From: Hygrophila difformis
Lineage: Eukaryota; Streptophyta; Magnoliopsida; Lamiales; Acanthaceae
Length of the DNA stretch: 64,000 nt
Assembly (NCBI GenBank): GCA_030278955.1
Contig: JAOANR010000001.1
Span: 24,929,120 to 24,993,119 of the forward strand
Reading direction: 5' to 3'
Positions 20,749 through 33,923 of this stretch are shown here, piece by piece. Numbering within the stretch: the first letter of the stretch is position 1; each line of letters begins with the position of its first letter. The position numbers and the translations under genes are program-made. Under the pieces are notes generated by a model that had not been told where the DNA came from, ran no database searches, and worked only from the letters and a program-made list of their open reading frames with translations.

Positions 20749-22381
20749 GCGTGTAATTGTCATTTCAATCGAGCATAATTGTAAACATCATATAAGAGAA
20801 TTTCATTTCCCTTGTGCAAAATCGTTCTGATTGCAATGAAATCTCTTGTAATTGATATCATTCACTGTTTTAATTTTGGAATTTTGCAGTCCAAACAATT
20901 TTATTCTTGAAAAGATGTCTGCACAGTCCGAGATGAATAAGTGACTGTCAGGCCAAAAATATGCTGTTGGCATACTCAGTATGTCAGCAGTGCCTCTTTA
21001 CTGCTTTCAATTAAATAACCATCAAAAATATGCATAAAATTGCTCTAAATTCACATGTTGAATTTAGGCTTGTGATTAAATTTTCAAACTTTTAAATTGG
21101 GATAATATAATTGAGAACATGCATGACATGAATTCCTGAGGTTTTGAGCTATAAAAATTTAATGATGCGATCAGCTTATTGGGTAATAAATCTGCATGTT
21201 AGAGATTTTGATTGAATAAATTGTTAGAATTAAGCTTCGATTAAATTTGAGAATATTGTATGACATGAATCAACCCAACCTTGTGAGATTTGAGCCATGA
21301 GTCATTTTTACTCATTCATTTTCTTTGATGTGTGAATCATTTTGATTAAAGGAAACTAGAACTTGCGATTGGGACCGATTCAAGACCATGCCATATTCCC
21401 GAAATCGAGCATATGATCGAGGCACTTAGAAAAACCCAAATTTTTGGACTTCTTTTGAATTCCAAACCCAAAAATATTTTCCCTTTAGAATTAACCACTT
21501 TGAGCCTTTAAGCCTAATTTTTCTTTGAAGCCCTTTATATTATTCCAAGCCTTCTAAAAAGACCAAAAAAATTCAAACCCAAGTGTGCAAGAATAAATTT
21601 TATCAAGGCATTAAATTTATGATCATGAATTCATCAAATCGGTATTCAATAAACCGATTCAAAAAAAAAAAAAAAGAGAGAAGTTGAATTTCATTCAACA
21701 TCAATAAATTGCAAATGACAAAGCAAATTAGACATAGTCTAATGTCATGCAATATGAAAAGAGAAAAGCAAAAGAAAGAAAAACATATTGATGATCATAA
21801 ACTTTTAAATAAAAATATGCCATGTTATGATAATATTAATTCTTGCCACTTCTTAACCCAATAAATTCCTTTTCCTACCCAATGTTACAACCGTACGCCC
21901 CGTTATAACCCTTAAATAAGACCTCGTGATCTCGATTTGAAGAAATGAGCCGGTGGCGAGTTGGTCTGATTGCAAGCATATGGGAGAATTTAATTAAAAC
22001 TGATTATGAGCGTTCACTGACTGAACCCCAATTGAGAGTGAGTGATCTTTCCGATTCTCTTATAAGTGAGGCTCTGTTTCATTAAGAATATTCATGTCAT
22101 GCCTTAATTCTAATTTTTAATCTTTGCATCTTTCAAACATGATGTTCATGAAGGATTGATAATAATGTTCGATTTGTAGGCCCGATATAGTGAGCAAGTA
22201 TCATTTCATTAAACACTGCAATCAAGGGAATTCAATGCTTGTAATTTTTGATTGTCTTATCCCAATCCATAAAGGATGTGATTTATGAAGCCACGAAAAT
22301 GAATTGAATATGTAGAGTCCGTGTTCTTAGGAACATTGACTCTGACTGCTCGGGGACGATCAGTATTAAATGTGAGGATGT
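20749..22381 (+). other. 3' non-coding region and polypurine tract of element C
   Basis: 1.6 kb of AT-rich sequence without a credible gene, with poly(A) and poly(T) runs near 21660 and 21780. It ends in CTCGGGGACGATCAG and the polypurine junction AAATGTGAGGATGT, right before the 3' LTR (TGATAATGG). Confidence 0.75.
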
Positions 22382-25300
22382 TGATAATGGCCAGAAATGA
22401 CCATTATTTTCAATCCATTTCCGTGTCTTAAACGGGCATTTGATCGCATTCCGGTCTTACATTAAGTAAGAAAGCAGTCGAATTGGACTAATTTATGCAT
22501 AATTGTAAAAATAATAAGCTGGTGTGAAAAAGGCATAAATATGTAATTTTATTACATATTTATGTTAGAAAAATCCAAAAACATGAGAAAAAGAAAAGGA
22601 AACAAAAAGATGGGAAAAAGATAGAAAAGCCCACAAAAAGAATATTTTCGGCCCATCTGGCCCAATCCAGCAGGCCCAGGAAAACCTTTGGCGCGGAAGC
22701 CCTTTGTCGCGATGCATGGTTCCGCGACAAAGGTCCATTCCGCGACCAAGATACATTTTTAGAGACACAAGACCCAGTCGAGAAGCTTTGCCACATGCAG
22801 TGTGTTCTGCGACCAAACTTGGCGCTCCGAGACAAAGCTGTGATGTGTGTGATGTCTTGAGACACAGTGGGCTCAAATCAAGGCCCATGAGCTTAGGGTT
22901 TCCCCTCTATAAATATGAGGTGTTTCCTTTGAGCTAAGGGGGGGAAAAATTTTAGAGAAAATACTCACTCTTGGAGACAAGTGGGAAGTTCAGTAGTTAG
23001 TTTAGTTTAGGGTAGTTTAGTTAGATTTTTTTTGTATTATTTAATTTATGCACTAGTTAGAAGTAGTTTACTGCACTTGGGTTAGATAGCCAGTTTTACA
23101 CCTTGTCCTTGTCCTAAACTTTTGTTTAAGGGTTTGTGGTACCCAAACCATGGGTATGAACAGCACCGTTTAATAATATGGGAAAACATTCTCCATTTGT
23201 GTCCCAAAATCATGAAATGGGTCTCACACCCCATGGATCTTACTGTTTTCGTTTTCCTTGGGTCATTTGACCCTCGTTTTGCATTTTAATGTCACTGCTT
23301 GGTGACTTTTTCTTGGGATAATGTTGCATGCTTATGGGTGATCAAGCTCAGATTAGGGTTTCTTAAGTTTTAAGTTTGTTTTGTTTCTTTTATGTTCAAG
23401 CATGTTCTAGCTAGATTCAAATTCTGTTTTGTTATTTTGAGCTTAGTTTAGCTTTTGAATCTGAAATGGGTGAGATCACACATAATGCATGCCACTGTTC
23501 CACTCTACTTTTCTGACATGTGTACTGGACACACTTTTGTCGCGGAACAACTCTTGTCGCGGAACCACGTTCCGCGACAAAATGGTGCTTTGGCGACAAA
23601 GGTGCCAAAGAACATTTGTTGACCATTATTTTAAAACCCTTGGTCGCGAAACACCCCTTGGCGCGGAACCACGTTCTGCGACAAAATCTTGATTAGCGAC
23701 CAAGGACCCAAATACTTGTGATTTTATTCTGGAAGGGCTTTGTCGCGAAGCAACCTTGTCGCGGAACCACGTTCCGCGCCAAAACCTCTTGTTCCGCGAC
23801 AAGAATTATGCCTTGTCCAAATTTCAACCTTTTTGTCGCTATGCCCTTGTCGCGGAACCACGTTCCGCGACAAAAGCTTCTTTACTTAGCGACAAAGCAA
23901 ACCCTAAGTTTTCAAAATTCCATTCCTCTTATTTCCCACCCCTTTGTCGCGGAGCCACGCTCCGCGACATGAACTCTGCATCGCGACAAGGTGGCACCTT
24001 TTTGCCAAGTTTTCATTCTTCATCTCACTTCATTAATTAATTGAACCTTTATATTAATATTTTGAGGTTGAAATCCAATGATCTCAACCCATGATTAATT
24101 TGATATAAAGAACTTTGTTCAATTTCCCATTAAAAGATTCTTCTACAAATGATTAAACTCTAATGATCTAAGTATATAATCCGGACTGTAGTTAATTAAT
24201 TAATTATGGAATGAGCGATTATTTAGACATGAAGAGTAATTATGGATTTAATTCCATACCCTTGCATGAGAAACCAATGTCTCTCATGCAAGATGACCCA
24301 AAAATATTTTCTTTTATTTTATTCTGTCTTTTCCGTGATGTGTGAAACAGCTAGTAAGGAATATATCAGATTAATGTTGGCGGGTATTCCCACACGGATA
24401 ACTAGCTCGTGATCTGTATATTAATTACCAGTTGTTATTTTGCATGGTCCGGATAGTGGTCGGTGGAAGCCTTGGCGGTTCGTCCCTCCGGGATTATAAT
24501 AGCTGCTCAGCTGACTCCCATCCGGATACAGTTTTCTTTTCTTTATTTTAATTTCAAACCTGAATCTGGAGCTGTAGTAATGTTAGATGATATATGCCAA
24601 TGTCATCTAATGATTATTGCAGTAATAGAACATGTGGGTTTTTATCCAAATTCACAGATAGTGGAGTCTGAGATGACGGCGGCAACTGTCATTTGAGGCA
24701 TTCCACTGTCTAAAAATCATCCCACCTGAAATGATCAGGACCTGGATAGCAGATGTTTGCAGTCCGGATTACCCTGATTATTCTTGTCATCTTTTTAGCC
24801 AAATAAATTCTTCTCATCTCCGGCTATTTCATCTCTGTGTTTCACATTCTGTCTAAACCCACCTTATATTTCGGGTTATTTTATTTTACACTTCTCTATA
24901 AATTTATGCATGATATTACTATGTAGATCGTGTGGTCATATTATTTTGGGATCCTTCCCTTGGACATAGAAGTCTTGATTTAAATCAGATGTTTCATATT
25001 AAACTTCCAACAAAAATTCCTTTATAAAATCCGGATCTGAGTAGGGGATAAATTCAACAGTCATGACTAATTCATATCCGACTGGGGGTTGATTTTGGGA
25101 AATTAGAAGCAGAGTCAGCGATTAGGTCTCACCTAGACTGAAAGGATCTGTGTTTTAATTGAGAGTCTAGTACCTAATAGGGAATGATTTTCAGATTTAT
25201 TATTTTCCAAAACTGATGTTTGTTGGAAATCTTGTATTAAATATTGCACTGGGTCAGATTCCACTTGGATTCCGGTAAGGTGTAATAGATAATACTAGAG

Positions 25301-26809
25301 GAACCACATTCGGGCCTTGGTTATCTTCTAAGGTAGGGTTGAGTATTCTTTCAACTGCTATCTTCTTCTGCCAAAGTCTATTTTTGAGTCCTGAGTGAGT
25401 ACATCCGGAACGAACTAATTTTATTAGTTCGTTTCATTAGTTTGTATCTCATAACCACCCGACGAGAAGTGAACACTGCGAGCGGTTCACCGAGAATAGG
25501 GAATTCTTGATCCACATCCGGTCATTCTGACTGGGGGCTTTCTTTTACTACCAGGGTCAGACTTTCAAAAACCTCCGAGTGATAGGATTTTAAATGTTTT
25601 CTTTATCGCTTTCTTTTAAATGCTTTTGTTAGAGGTCACTCGGTTGTATTGAGAGTTGTGTAACTGCTACTAGAATTGAGAGTTAAGGGATAGTTCAGGG
25701 TTTGATTTGAATCTTCGGGTGTGACATGGGGGAATGATAGCGGTACTTGCCACTTCAATAAATGATTTGTCAGGTGTTGCTTGTCCACCACAGATGAATA
25801 ACATGCCTCCACACGGCCGTGTGAGGGCAGTTGTGAGTCTATGGTATCTTAGATTTTGCTGTCTTAAGAGCATGTAACCTCTTACTGTAAGTACCTGTCT
25901 GTTAAAGGGAACATGGTATAGAGAGCATGAGAGTTAGCTAACTGAAGGATTATCCCAAGCTAAGATCTGTGTATTAAAATGGAAGTTTAACTGTGTTTCA
26001 TCTGAATCTTGTCCAACCTTTATTCTTTTCTTCCTGTCTCTTCTGTCTCATTTTAAATCTGCTTTCTTAGAATAATCTTAATTGCTTTCTTAGATTAATT
26101 TTATTGCTTTCTTAGATTAAATTTAATTCGCTTTCTAGAATAATTCTGCCTGCTTTGTTTTAGGTGCTTTCATAACTTAGTTTAAATTCTGTCAAGTAGT
26201 TGTTAGTCATTTCACACACTTGAATCGAGTACCGAGTGGAAAATCTTAGTAAATGACGTGGGCCCTGCTTCCATCGCACATCCTCCAGTGAACGATCCGG
26301 TCTTACTATAAATTACTGCAATTTTTGACACCGTGCGCTTTCGGGGGCACAGTTTCTTAAACACGAGCAATAAAAACATGACTACGTATAAATATATCCC
26401 TAATCACAACACCGCCATCATAAATTGGTTTCGTTAAATAAAACCTAAACCAGGACCATGATTTTTCGGAAAATACTCATGTAGTGGGAACCAGTCAAAA
26501 GTTTCATGGCAGGAAATCTTATGGCAAGAATTGATGAGAAGTATCATGGCATATTTGCCGGGGATCCTCAGTGTGACAGGCTGAAGGTCAACCTATCCCG
26601 GCTATGCCATGAGATTTGTCAACATTTCATGACAGAGAGGACCACAGCGCCATTTGAAACCAAAGCACCACACTTGAGTAATAAAAAGACTAATAATCTT
26701 GATGTATCCCTAAACCATTTCCCGTGAATCATAACGCTTTTCATTTAATAAATCTAACCTGGTATAATTTTAGCAAAAGCTCGTGGGACAGAAATTGTCA
26801 AAAGTTTCA
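22382..26809 (+). repeat. 3' LTR of element C
   Basis: 4428 bases, a near-identical copy of 9328-13745. The length difference of ten bases equals the single indel seen near 12615/25675. It carries the same TATA box (22908-22915), inverted-repeat arrays and 73-codon ORF. It is followed by the AATCC target duplication. Confidence 0.93.
26506..26727 (+). CDS. 73-codon ORF, copy in the 3' LTR of element C
   Basis: Same ORF as 13442-13663, with one amino-acid change near the C-terminus (NPFP to NHFP). The function is unknown; see that entry for the conservation argument. Confidence 0.35.
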   Translation: MAGNLMARIDEKYHGIFAGDPQCDRLKVNLSRLCHEICQHFMTERTTAPFETKAPHLSNKKTNNLDVSLNHFP

Positions 26810-27158
26810 AATCCCCCCAATAAAATTTAATTTATGCATGCATTTATTTATTCATGGGTTTTTTTTAAAAAAAATTTATGCCAAAGATAATTTAAAGACA
26901 ATGATAAAATATTTGGACCACTATATTGGGCCAAAAATAAAAAAATCTTTGGACTAAAGAAAAATATTGGGCTAAAAAAAAATTTTGGGCTAAAAAATTT
27001 AGGATTTTAATAATAAGAAAATGATTGGGCCAAAAACTTGGGCTCAAAATAATAATGATAGTTAAAAATAATGGTTTTAAAAATAATACTAGTTTTTAAA
27101 ATAATAGTTTAAAAATAATAATACTAGCTTTAAAATATTCCGGTCTTTGATACCACTC
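26810..27158 (-). other. Leader of element B, LTR-proximal part, with primer-binding site
   Basis: Continuation of the B leader after element C. Next to the LTR the minus strand reads TGGTATCAAAGA (about 27144-27156), a variant of the plant initiator-Met tRNA primer site TGGTATCAGAGC. The rest is A/T-rich with repeated TTGGGC words; no gene. Confidence 0.75.
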
Positions 27159-29244
27159 TGTAACACCCCGAATTTGATAATCCAGGCCGGGGTGCCACCG
27201 CCACACCTCCCTGCAAGACAAGATTTCTTCGAGCTTGCTAGAGAGATGCAAGGCTATGGTTTTTCAGAATATAAAATATTTCAAACAACCCATTTATAAA
27301 TAGATGGCAAAAATCATTACACAATATTATCTAAGTTGCAGCGGAATATAATATTTAAATATAGATATAGCAGCGGAATTATAAATAGGGCCAAACATGG
27401 CCAAAACACGAGTTAGACAAGCCCGTTATGCAAGTCATGTATAAAAACGAGAGTAAACGTTCCCAAAATCCTAATGCATGCTATGCTCATGTGTAAGCCT
27501 CATACTCTGAAAAGAAAAAGAGAAACAACAGTTTTGTCAGCATAAACATGCTGAGTAAGTTAACCCCTAACATACAATAATGGGGTTTCAAAGCCTTTAA
27601 TTATTTAAGAAAGAATTGACTTACATTTAGTACGATTGCATGCACTATATAAATTAGCTCGACTAACTATATAAATTAGCTCGACTAACTAATGGAATTT
27701 AATTGTATAAATCAAAGACATATGGGTCCCAAATGATCACAGATATAACTTGCAAGGCGATTAAATAATTTGACATAAACTAAACACAATTTAACAAGGA
27801 TTTAATTAAATCTCTTATAAATTTCTCGTTTCATTTCTTTTACAGATCACCAATTCACTAGGGCCCTTATGTCTATTAGCCTTACAAATCACCATTCACT
27901 AGGGCTCTTATGTCCCCCAGCCGTACACTTGGGCTCTTATGTCCACAAGTATCATGGTCAATATTTTACTAGGGTTATCACGTCCGCTAGCCATACGATC
28001 AATATTTCGCTAGGGCTCTTACTTCCACTAGACATACGCTTGGGCACTTATGTCCACAAGCCACATCGTCAATATTGATAGCATGCAACTTAGCCATAAA
28101 TCCCAATGTTTCAAAGAATTAGAAAAAAAATGTTTTTATTGTTTAGACATATCTCACAAATCACGTGTTTCTCAAAAGTCGAGTTTTTCAACATTTCAAC
28201 CAAGCCATTGCCACAGTTTACGCCAGCCCAGTTTAAAAATTCATTTCAAAAGCAATCAACATAAAATTTCTACAGTAGCTCAAAAACACGCTAACGAACA
28301 ACTTTCATGTTTTAAGTTTATCGAAAAATAGGTGAGGAAACGAGTGAAATTTTACAATCTTTGCAAAATATAAAATCTGCCAATTTTTTCTAAATAGTGC
28401 ACTGATTTTCAAAAGAGTTTTTGACCTAGCAAATGACCTCCAAAATTTATGAAATTTTACAGGCAACTAAAAGACACTAAATAAACAAGTTTTATTAGAG
28501 GCATGTTATTCATCACGGTTTAAGTAAGATTAATTCACTAAGTTTGGATTTAAATCTGTCGACTTTTTCCTCACGGACACAATGTGTTCAAAATGGGTTT
28601 TGACTATCCAAAATTAATAAAAATGCACGAAATTTTACAGGCATGATATTAAGACAATTATCTACAACTTTTATATTTTTACCAAAGATTATTTTCGACC
28701 ACAAGTGATAGAAAAATGCACATCAAATTCGACTATGATAACTGTCAAGTTTTTCGAAGAAGTCATGCAACTCAGAAAATGTATGACGCATTTTGGGGTA
28801 TCAAATCTTGATAAAACTTTATGAAATTTTACAGGGGTATTCACGACTCATAGATCTACAAATTTCATGTTTTACTCAAGTCCTAATTCGATCTAAATCA
28901 GAGGTCAAAATGGCTAACAAGATCGAGGGCCAAATCTGCCAAAGTTCTATGTTCGAAAAATATGCAGAGGTGTTCAGATTCGGTTTTCAGACATCCAACC
29001 TTAACGAAAAATTACGAAAATTTTACAGCATGTAGATCTATGTCTTAGAAACACTTTTTATGTTTTGAGTTTTCTCGTTTGAAGACTGTTAAGGGTTCGA
29101 AAAATTCATCCAAAAACGCTGCACGCATGTGAAACCTCTATTGACAAATTTTACTAATTTCTTGAGATAAATATTATGTTTGGTCGATTTTTAGCCACCA
29201 AAAATCGTATGTAAGAATTAACTTACATAATATGAGTTCTAAAC
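27159..29244 (-). mobile_element. 5' LTR of element B, part; interrupted by element D
   Basis: Starts TGTAACACCCCG next to the primer site. It aligns base for base in large stretches with 4545-6606 (for example the GAGATGCAAGGCTATGG and GGGCTCTTATGTCC segments), then stops at ATGAGTTCTAAAC where LTR D starts. The missing 1.0 kb (homologous to 6607-7611) should lie beyond D, but is not in the window. Confidence 0.85.
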
Positions 29245-31891
29245 TGTAACACCCCGGTTTTTGGTCACCCAGGTCGGGGTGTCACCGCCACACCTCCCTA
29301 GCAAGACACGGTTTCTCCGAGCTCACCAAAGAGATGCAAGGCTATGGTTTTTCAGAATTTAAAATATTCAAACAGCCCATTCATATATAATTTAAAAATC
29401 ATACATCAAAGTTGCAGCGGAAAATAATATTTACATATATAATGCAACGGAATTTAAATATAGCCAACACGGCCAGAATACGGGTTAAACAGACCCGTTC
29501 GTGCAAATTCTAGTCTAAAGCTAAATTTAAAATATAATGTATTTCCCCAAAATTCCCACGTGTGCATATGAGGATGCATATTCTTCACACTCTGTAAGAA
29601 CAAGAAAAAGAAAATATGGTTTTGGTCAGCACTACGTGCTGAGTAAGTTAACACATACCAGATTATGAGGTTTCAAAGCCTTTATTTAAATTTAAATGAA
29701 AACATGTGCATAATTTAAATCAATTCATGTAATCTCATAATTTAGAAATACGGATTCATAAAATCATCATATAGCTTGCAACGTAATTAAATAAGTTGCC
29801 ATAAATTTAACAGCACAATTTAATACAGATGTAATTTGGAATTCTCGCAAACTTCTCGTTTCGTATCTTTTACAGATCACCACCGCTAGGGCTCTTATGT
29901 CCGCCAGCCTTACGCCTGGGCTCTTATGTCCACAGGTATCATGGTTGATCTTTTAATTAGAGTTAATCCGTCCGCTAGCCATACGATCAGTGCTTCGCTA
30001 GGGCTCTTACGTCAACCTAGACATACACTTGGGCTCTTATGTCCCAAGCCGCAGAGAACATTGACAGTATCTAGCTTAGTCATAACCCGCAATATATTTT
30101 AATCTTCTCGTTTCGTGTATCGTATGTCAAAGTATTTCTATCCGTTTCAACCTCAAAGGTTAATTTCACCGTTTCAACAAGATTTCAAGTTTTGACTCGG
30201 TCAACCACAGTTTACTCTAAAATTCGTCTAAAATCCGATTTAATTTCAAAAATTCCGAAATTTCACGACTGACTCCAAAATGTCGAGATCTACAACTTTC
30301 GTGTTTTAACTTTTTCGATCCGAGATACGGAAATAGGTCAAAAACACTAATTTTCACAGAAGTACTGTTCTGTCCGAATTTCATATAACTCAGTTTAAAC
30401 ATTTCGAATTATACCATAGCAATTCAACTCCAAATTTGATGAAATTTGGCAGAGATGATCTTAAGACAATTATCTACAACTTTCATGTTCGGCTAAAGAT
30501 CTAATTCGGCCTAGAACTCTAGTAAAAAACGTTACCAAGTTCGAATCTATGTTCTGTCCGGTTTTCAAGATCCGATTTTAACCAGTTCGGTTTGGGTGGA
30601 ATTTCTTATATCAAATCATCACGAAAATTTCTGAAATTTTACGGAGGTGTTCATAACGTATAGATCTACAACTCTTATGTTCAACGCCAAGCCTAGATCG
30701 GTCTAGATCTAAGGTAGAAATCACCAACAAGTTCGAATAAAGAATCCATCATCGTTTCAAGATCTAAATCTAAAGCAGGCTCGTTTACGATCGGTTTTGG
30801 ATATCAAAACACGATGAAAAATTATGAAATTTTTACAGAAGCTAGATCTATGTCTTAGGAATGTTTTTCGTGTTTTAAGTTTTCTCGTTTGAACGTTTTA
30901 AGGGGTTCGAATAAATTCATCAAAAGTGCTGCGCCGGTGTAGACAGATTTTAGGTAGGGTTCCATTAGATCTATATGTTCGAATCTTTTAACAACCCAAA
31001 ACCAAAGTAAGCGTTAACTTACAGATTGTTGAGCGTCCGGGATCATCGATTCGGAGGCGTGGCTTCCCGTCCTCCGTTTATCCTCTCCGTTTGTCGGGTT
31101 CTTCGCTCTCGATTCGGATCGGGGGTTTAGAATAGAAAAAGGATGAGGTTAGGATTTGTTTTCGAATCAAGAATGTATAGAGGAATAGATCGGATCTTAC
31201 CAAGGCAATAGAAGATCTCAAATTCGTCCAAGTCAGTCCCTTCTCTCGGTGTTGTGCCTCCGACGACTCCGGGATTAGGGTTTCGACGTATAGAGAGATT
31301 TCGTAGGGTTTCGTCAAGAGTTTGGGGCTCCTAGATGGTCTTATTTATAGATATCTAAGACCTAGGGCGTCCAAAATCTGACCCCAAGGGTCTTGGGTCG
31401 AGAGATGTTCAACCGAAAGTCGAAAAATCCGCGTTCGGGCGAGAAAATCTCGCTTGGTTTGTTGCTGCCAGAGTGGCGCGGTCGTGGCGCGGTCTAAGGC
31501 CAACAACCGCGCGGCCAGCGCGCCACTCACGCCTGGACTCCGGTCCGGGCGGGTCGTGCGATCCGTCGCGCTTTTCCTCCTCTCTTTCGGACTTCTATCC
31601 CTCTATGTTCCCAGATTCCGATTTCCGGGGTATCTTCGGGCTCCGATTTCCTATCCTAATTTTATTCGGATCTAAATTTATATTTGGATTCGAGTTATTG
31701 GGTCTATCGGTGTCGGGTCCTCGTGTAACCACTTACTCAATTAAATTGCCTTCGGATTCCCGGGTTCTCGAAACTTTGATTCCTTTTTAATTTAAATTCC
31801 ATTTCTCATTTCCTCTACATTTATTCTTTATTTGTTATATTTATTTTATTTACTGTATTTATTTTATGTTGGAAAATTTCCGGGTATTACA
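29245..31891 (-). mobile_element. 3' LTR (minus strand) of gag-only element D
   Basis: Plus-strand start TGTAACACCCCGG, end GGGTATTACA, 2647 bases. TAAAC precedes it and is the likely target duplication in LTR B; the partner is outside the window. It includes the GGGCTCTTATGTCC tandem repeat (29880-30060), a GC-rich CGCG block (31471-31570) and a minus-strand TATA box (31342-31349). It is closely related to the LTRs of F. Confidence 0.85.
31342..31349 (-). promoter_or_regulatory. TATA box of LTR D
   Basis: On the minus strand it reads ATCTATAAATAAGACC, matching the TATA region of LTR F (CTATAAATAAACC). It is the likely core promoter of the element. Confidence 0.6.
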
Positions 31892-32178
31892 GTCTACCCT
31901 CCTTAAGAATCAACTTCGTCCTCGAAGTTGTGTTTCGGCTCTTCTCGTGCTAAAGTCTTTTTGTTTGTTTTATCATTTTGTGACTGAACTTAGAATTAAA
32001 ACTTCTAAGCTGCCTACGTACCCTGTGAAGGGATCAAGCCATAACGTAGTTCAAAACAAGTTGAATTTGCTTATTTATGATTTGGGATACACGATATCGT
32101 GTCGAACTCCAAAAATAAATGACTACGGGGTATCACATCCTCTCCCCCTTAGGACTTCAGTTATGTCCCCATAACTGT
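31892..32178 (-). other. 3' non-coding region of element D with two polypurine tracts
   Basis: Read on the minus strand: the palindrome CAGTTATGGGGACATAACTG (32158-32177), a first polypurine tract AAGGGGGAGAGGA, a TGTGATACCCC sequence that looks like an LTR start, a 230-base spacer with CTTCGAGGACGAAGTTG, and a second polypurine tract TTAAGGAGGGTAGAC next to the true LTR. The plan is identical to B and F. Confidence 0.72.
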
Positions 32179-33295
32179 CTACTCATTTTTCTCAAGAGGG
32201 TTCGGGTTTTGGTCTTGTTCCTCGTCACTCTCCCCTTGCTGAAGGTTCACCAAATCTACTCTCTTCTCGATCGCCTCCTCTGGGGTTCGACATCCACTAG
32301 CCTTATGACCAAGCTTGCCGCACCTACGGCAGGTTCCAGGCTTCGGGCATTGGCGCACCAAATGTGCATGGTTGCATCGTGGGCAACGTGGTATAAACGC
32401 ACCACGGTTGTCGTCTCCCCCATTGTTGAGACCTTTATTTCCTTTCTTTCGGGATCCATTGTCTTTCCTAGAATTGTTATTGTTGTCTTTCCAATCCTTC
32501 TTCTCAAGTCCTTGCGAGTCCTTGCTCGACTCACCATGCTCCTTACGCTTCAATTGCTGGATTCGAGCAATTGATACGGCACGATCATATATCGTCTGCA
32601 GGTTCGTGAATTGTCCTACTGCAAGTATCTCCCGGATACTAAGGTTCAGACCCATCTCGAATTTCTGAGCCTTGTCAGAGTCGTTTGGTACTATCCTCGC
32701 AGCGAATCGTACTAGCTCCTTGAATTTGGTGTAGTATTCTTGTACCGTTTGTGCACCTTGCTTTAAGTTGATGAATTCCTCGTACTTTGCAGTCTTGGTG
32801 CTCAGTGGGTAGAATCTTTCCCTCAAAGCTTCCTTAAGTTCTTCTGAGGTGTAGGCTTCTTCGTCTTCCACTGAATTTGCTTGGAGATTTTGCCACCACT
32901 CATCGGCTTCGCCTCCTAGGTAGTAGGTCACTACGTGTATCTTCTCCTCATCAGGGCACTTGATAGCATTCAAGAGCTTATCAAAGGTACGGATCCAACC
33001 TTCCAACTTGGCCGGATCCTCTTGGCCGTCATAATGGGGTGGGTTGTAGGGGTTCACTAATGCCAAGTAGTTGACTCGGGCTACTGGCGGAGGTACTGTT
33101 TGTGTCCTATGCACCTCGGCATTTCCCAATGCTACAAGGAGTTCCTCTACAGATTTTAAACGTGCTTCCATATTATTGGGCGCTTGAGGCACTTGCTCTC
33201 CTAGGTTCTGAGGACTTCCACTGTTGTTGGGCGTGCTGGAAAGGTTAGCGTCAGTGCCGTTTGGACTCACCTTCCTTGGTTTCCTCCTAGGCGCC
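32179..33295 (-). CDS. Gag of element D, start codon removed by element E
   Basis: An open frame of about 372 codons encodes a Ty3/gypsy Gag. It has a basic N-terminus (PRRKPRKVSPN), a retrotransposon-gag domain (EGWIRTFDKLLNAIKCP, YYLGGEADEWW, FKELVRFAARIV, FEMGLNLSIREI) and two zinc-knuckle-like motifs (CPRCNHAHLVRQC and CRRCGKLGHKASGC). Element E is inserted directly after GGCGCC, replacing the ATG, so the frame now reads into the E LTR. Apart from that it is intact. No pol gene follows; palindrome, polypurine tract and LTR come next, so D is gag-only like B and F. Confidence 0.88.
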
Positions 33296-33597
33296 TGATA
33301 ATGGCCAAAAATGACCATTATTTTCAATCCATTTCCGTGTCTTAAACGGGCATTTGATCGCATTCCGGTCTTACATTAAGTAAGAAAGCAATCGAATTGG
33401 ACTAATTTATGCATAATTGTAAAAATAATAAGCTGGTGTGAAAAAGACATAAATATGTAATTTTATTACATATTTATGTTAGAAAAATCCAAAAACATGA
33501 GAAAAAGAAAAGGGAACAAAAAGATGGGAAAAAGATAGAAAAGCCCACAAAAAGAATATTTTCGGCCCATCTGGCCCAATCCAGCAGGCCCAGGAAG

Positions 33598-33850
33598 ACC
33601 TTTGTCGCGGAAGCCCCTTGGCGCGATGCAGTGTTCCGCGACAAAGGCATGTTCCGCGACCAAGTGGCCCAAATGAAGAGGAGACCAGCCAAGCCCCTTG
33701 GCGCGATGACCTTTGTCGCGATGGCATGCTCCGCGACAAAGGCATGTTCCGCGACCAAGATGCACAAATAGAGACACAAGACCCAGTCGAGAAGCTTTGC
33801 CACATGCAGCATGTTCCGCGACCAACTTGATGCTCCGAGACAAAGCTGTG
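33598..33850 (+). repeat. CpG-rich inverted-repeat cluster 1 of LTR E
   Basis: At least two full nested units (33598-33667 and 33694-33762) with arms TTTGTCGCG and CCGCGACAAAGG, plus a partial unit. They lie directly upstream of GGCCCATGGGCTTAGGGTT and the TATA box at 33916. Confidence 0.8.
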
Positions 33851-33915
33851 ATGTGTGTGATGTCTTAAGACACAATGGGCTAGAATCAAGGCCCATGGGC
33901 TTAGGGTTACACTTC

Positions 33916-33923
33916 TATAAATA
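33916..33923 (+). promoter_or_regulatory. TATA box of LTR E
   Basis: TATAAATA in CTTCTATAAATATGAGG, at the position equivalent to 9854 in element C, with GGCCCAT and TTAGGGTT just upstream. Confidence 0.65.

Larger units (their letters stand above)
9328..26809 (+). mobile_element. Complete non-autonomous Athila-type LTR retrotransposon (element C)
   Basis: Two 4.4-kb LTRs (9328-13745 and 22382-26809) start TGATAATGG and end AGTTTCA. AATCC flanks the element on both sides (9323-9327 and 26810-26814). The primer-binding site TGGCGCCGTTGCCGGGGA follows the 5' LTR directly; it is the type used by Athila/Tat elements. The 8.6-kb interior has no gag, protease, reverse transcriptase or integrase. 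Instead it has one spliced gene (14859-20748) and a CpG-rich inverted-repeat array. By eye the LTRs differ by ten substitutions and one 10-base indel, so the insertion is recent. It sits in the leader of element B. Element E, which has gag-pol and homologous LTRs, is a plausible helper type. Confidence 0.92.
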
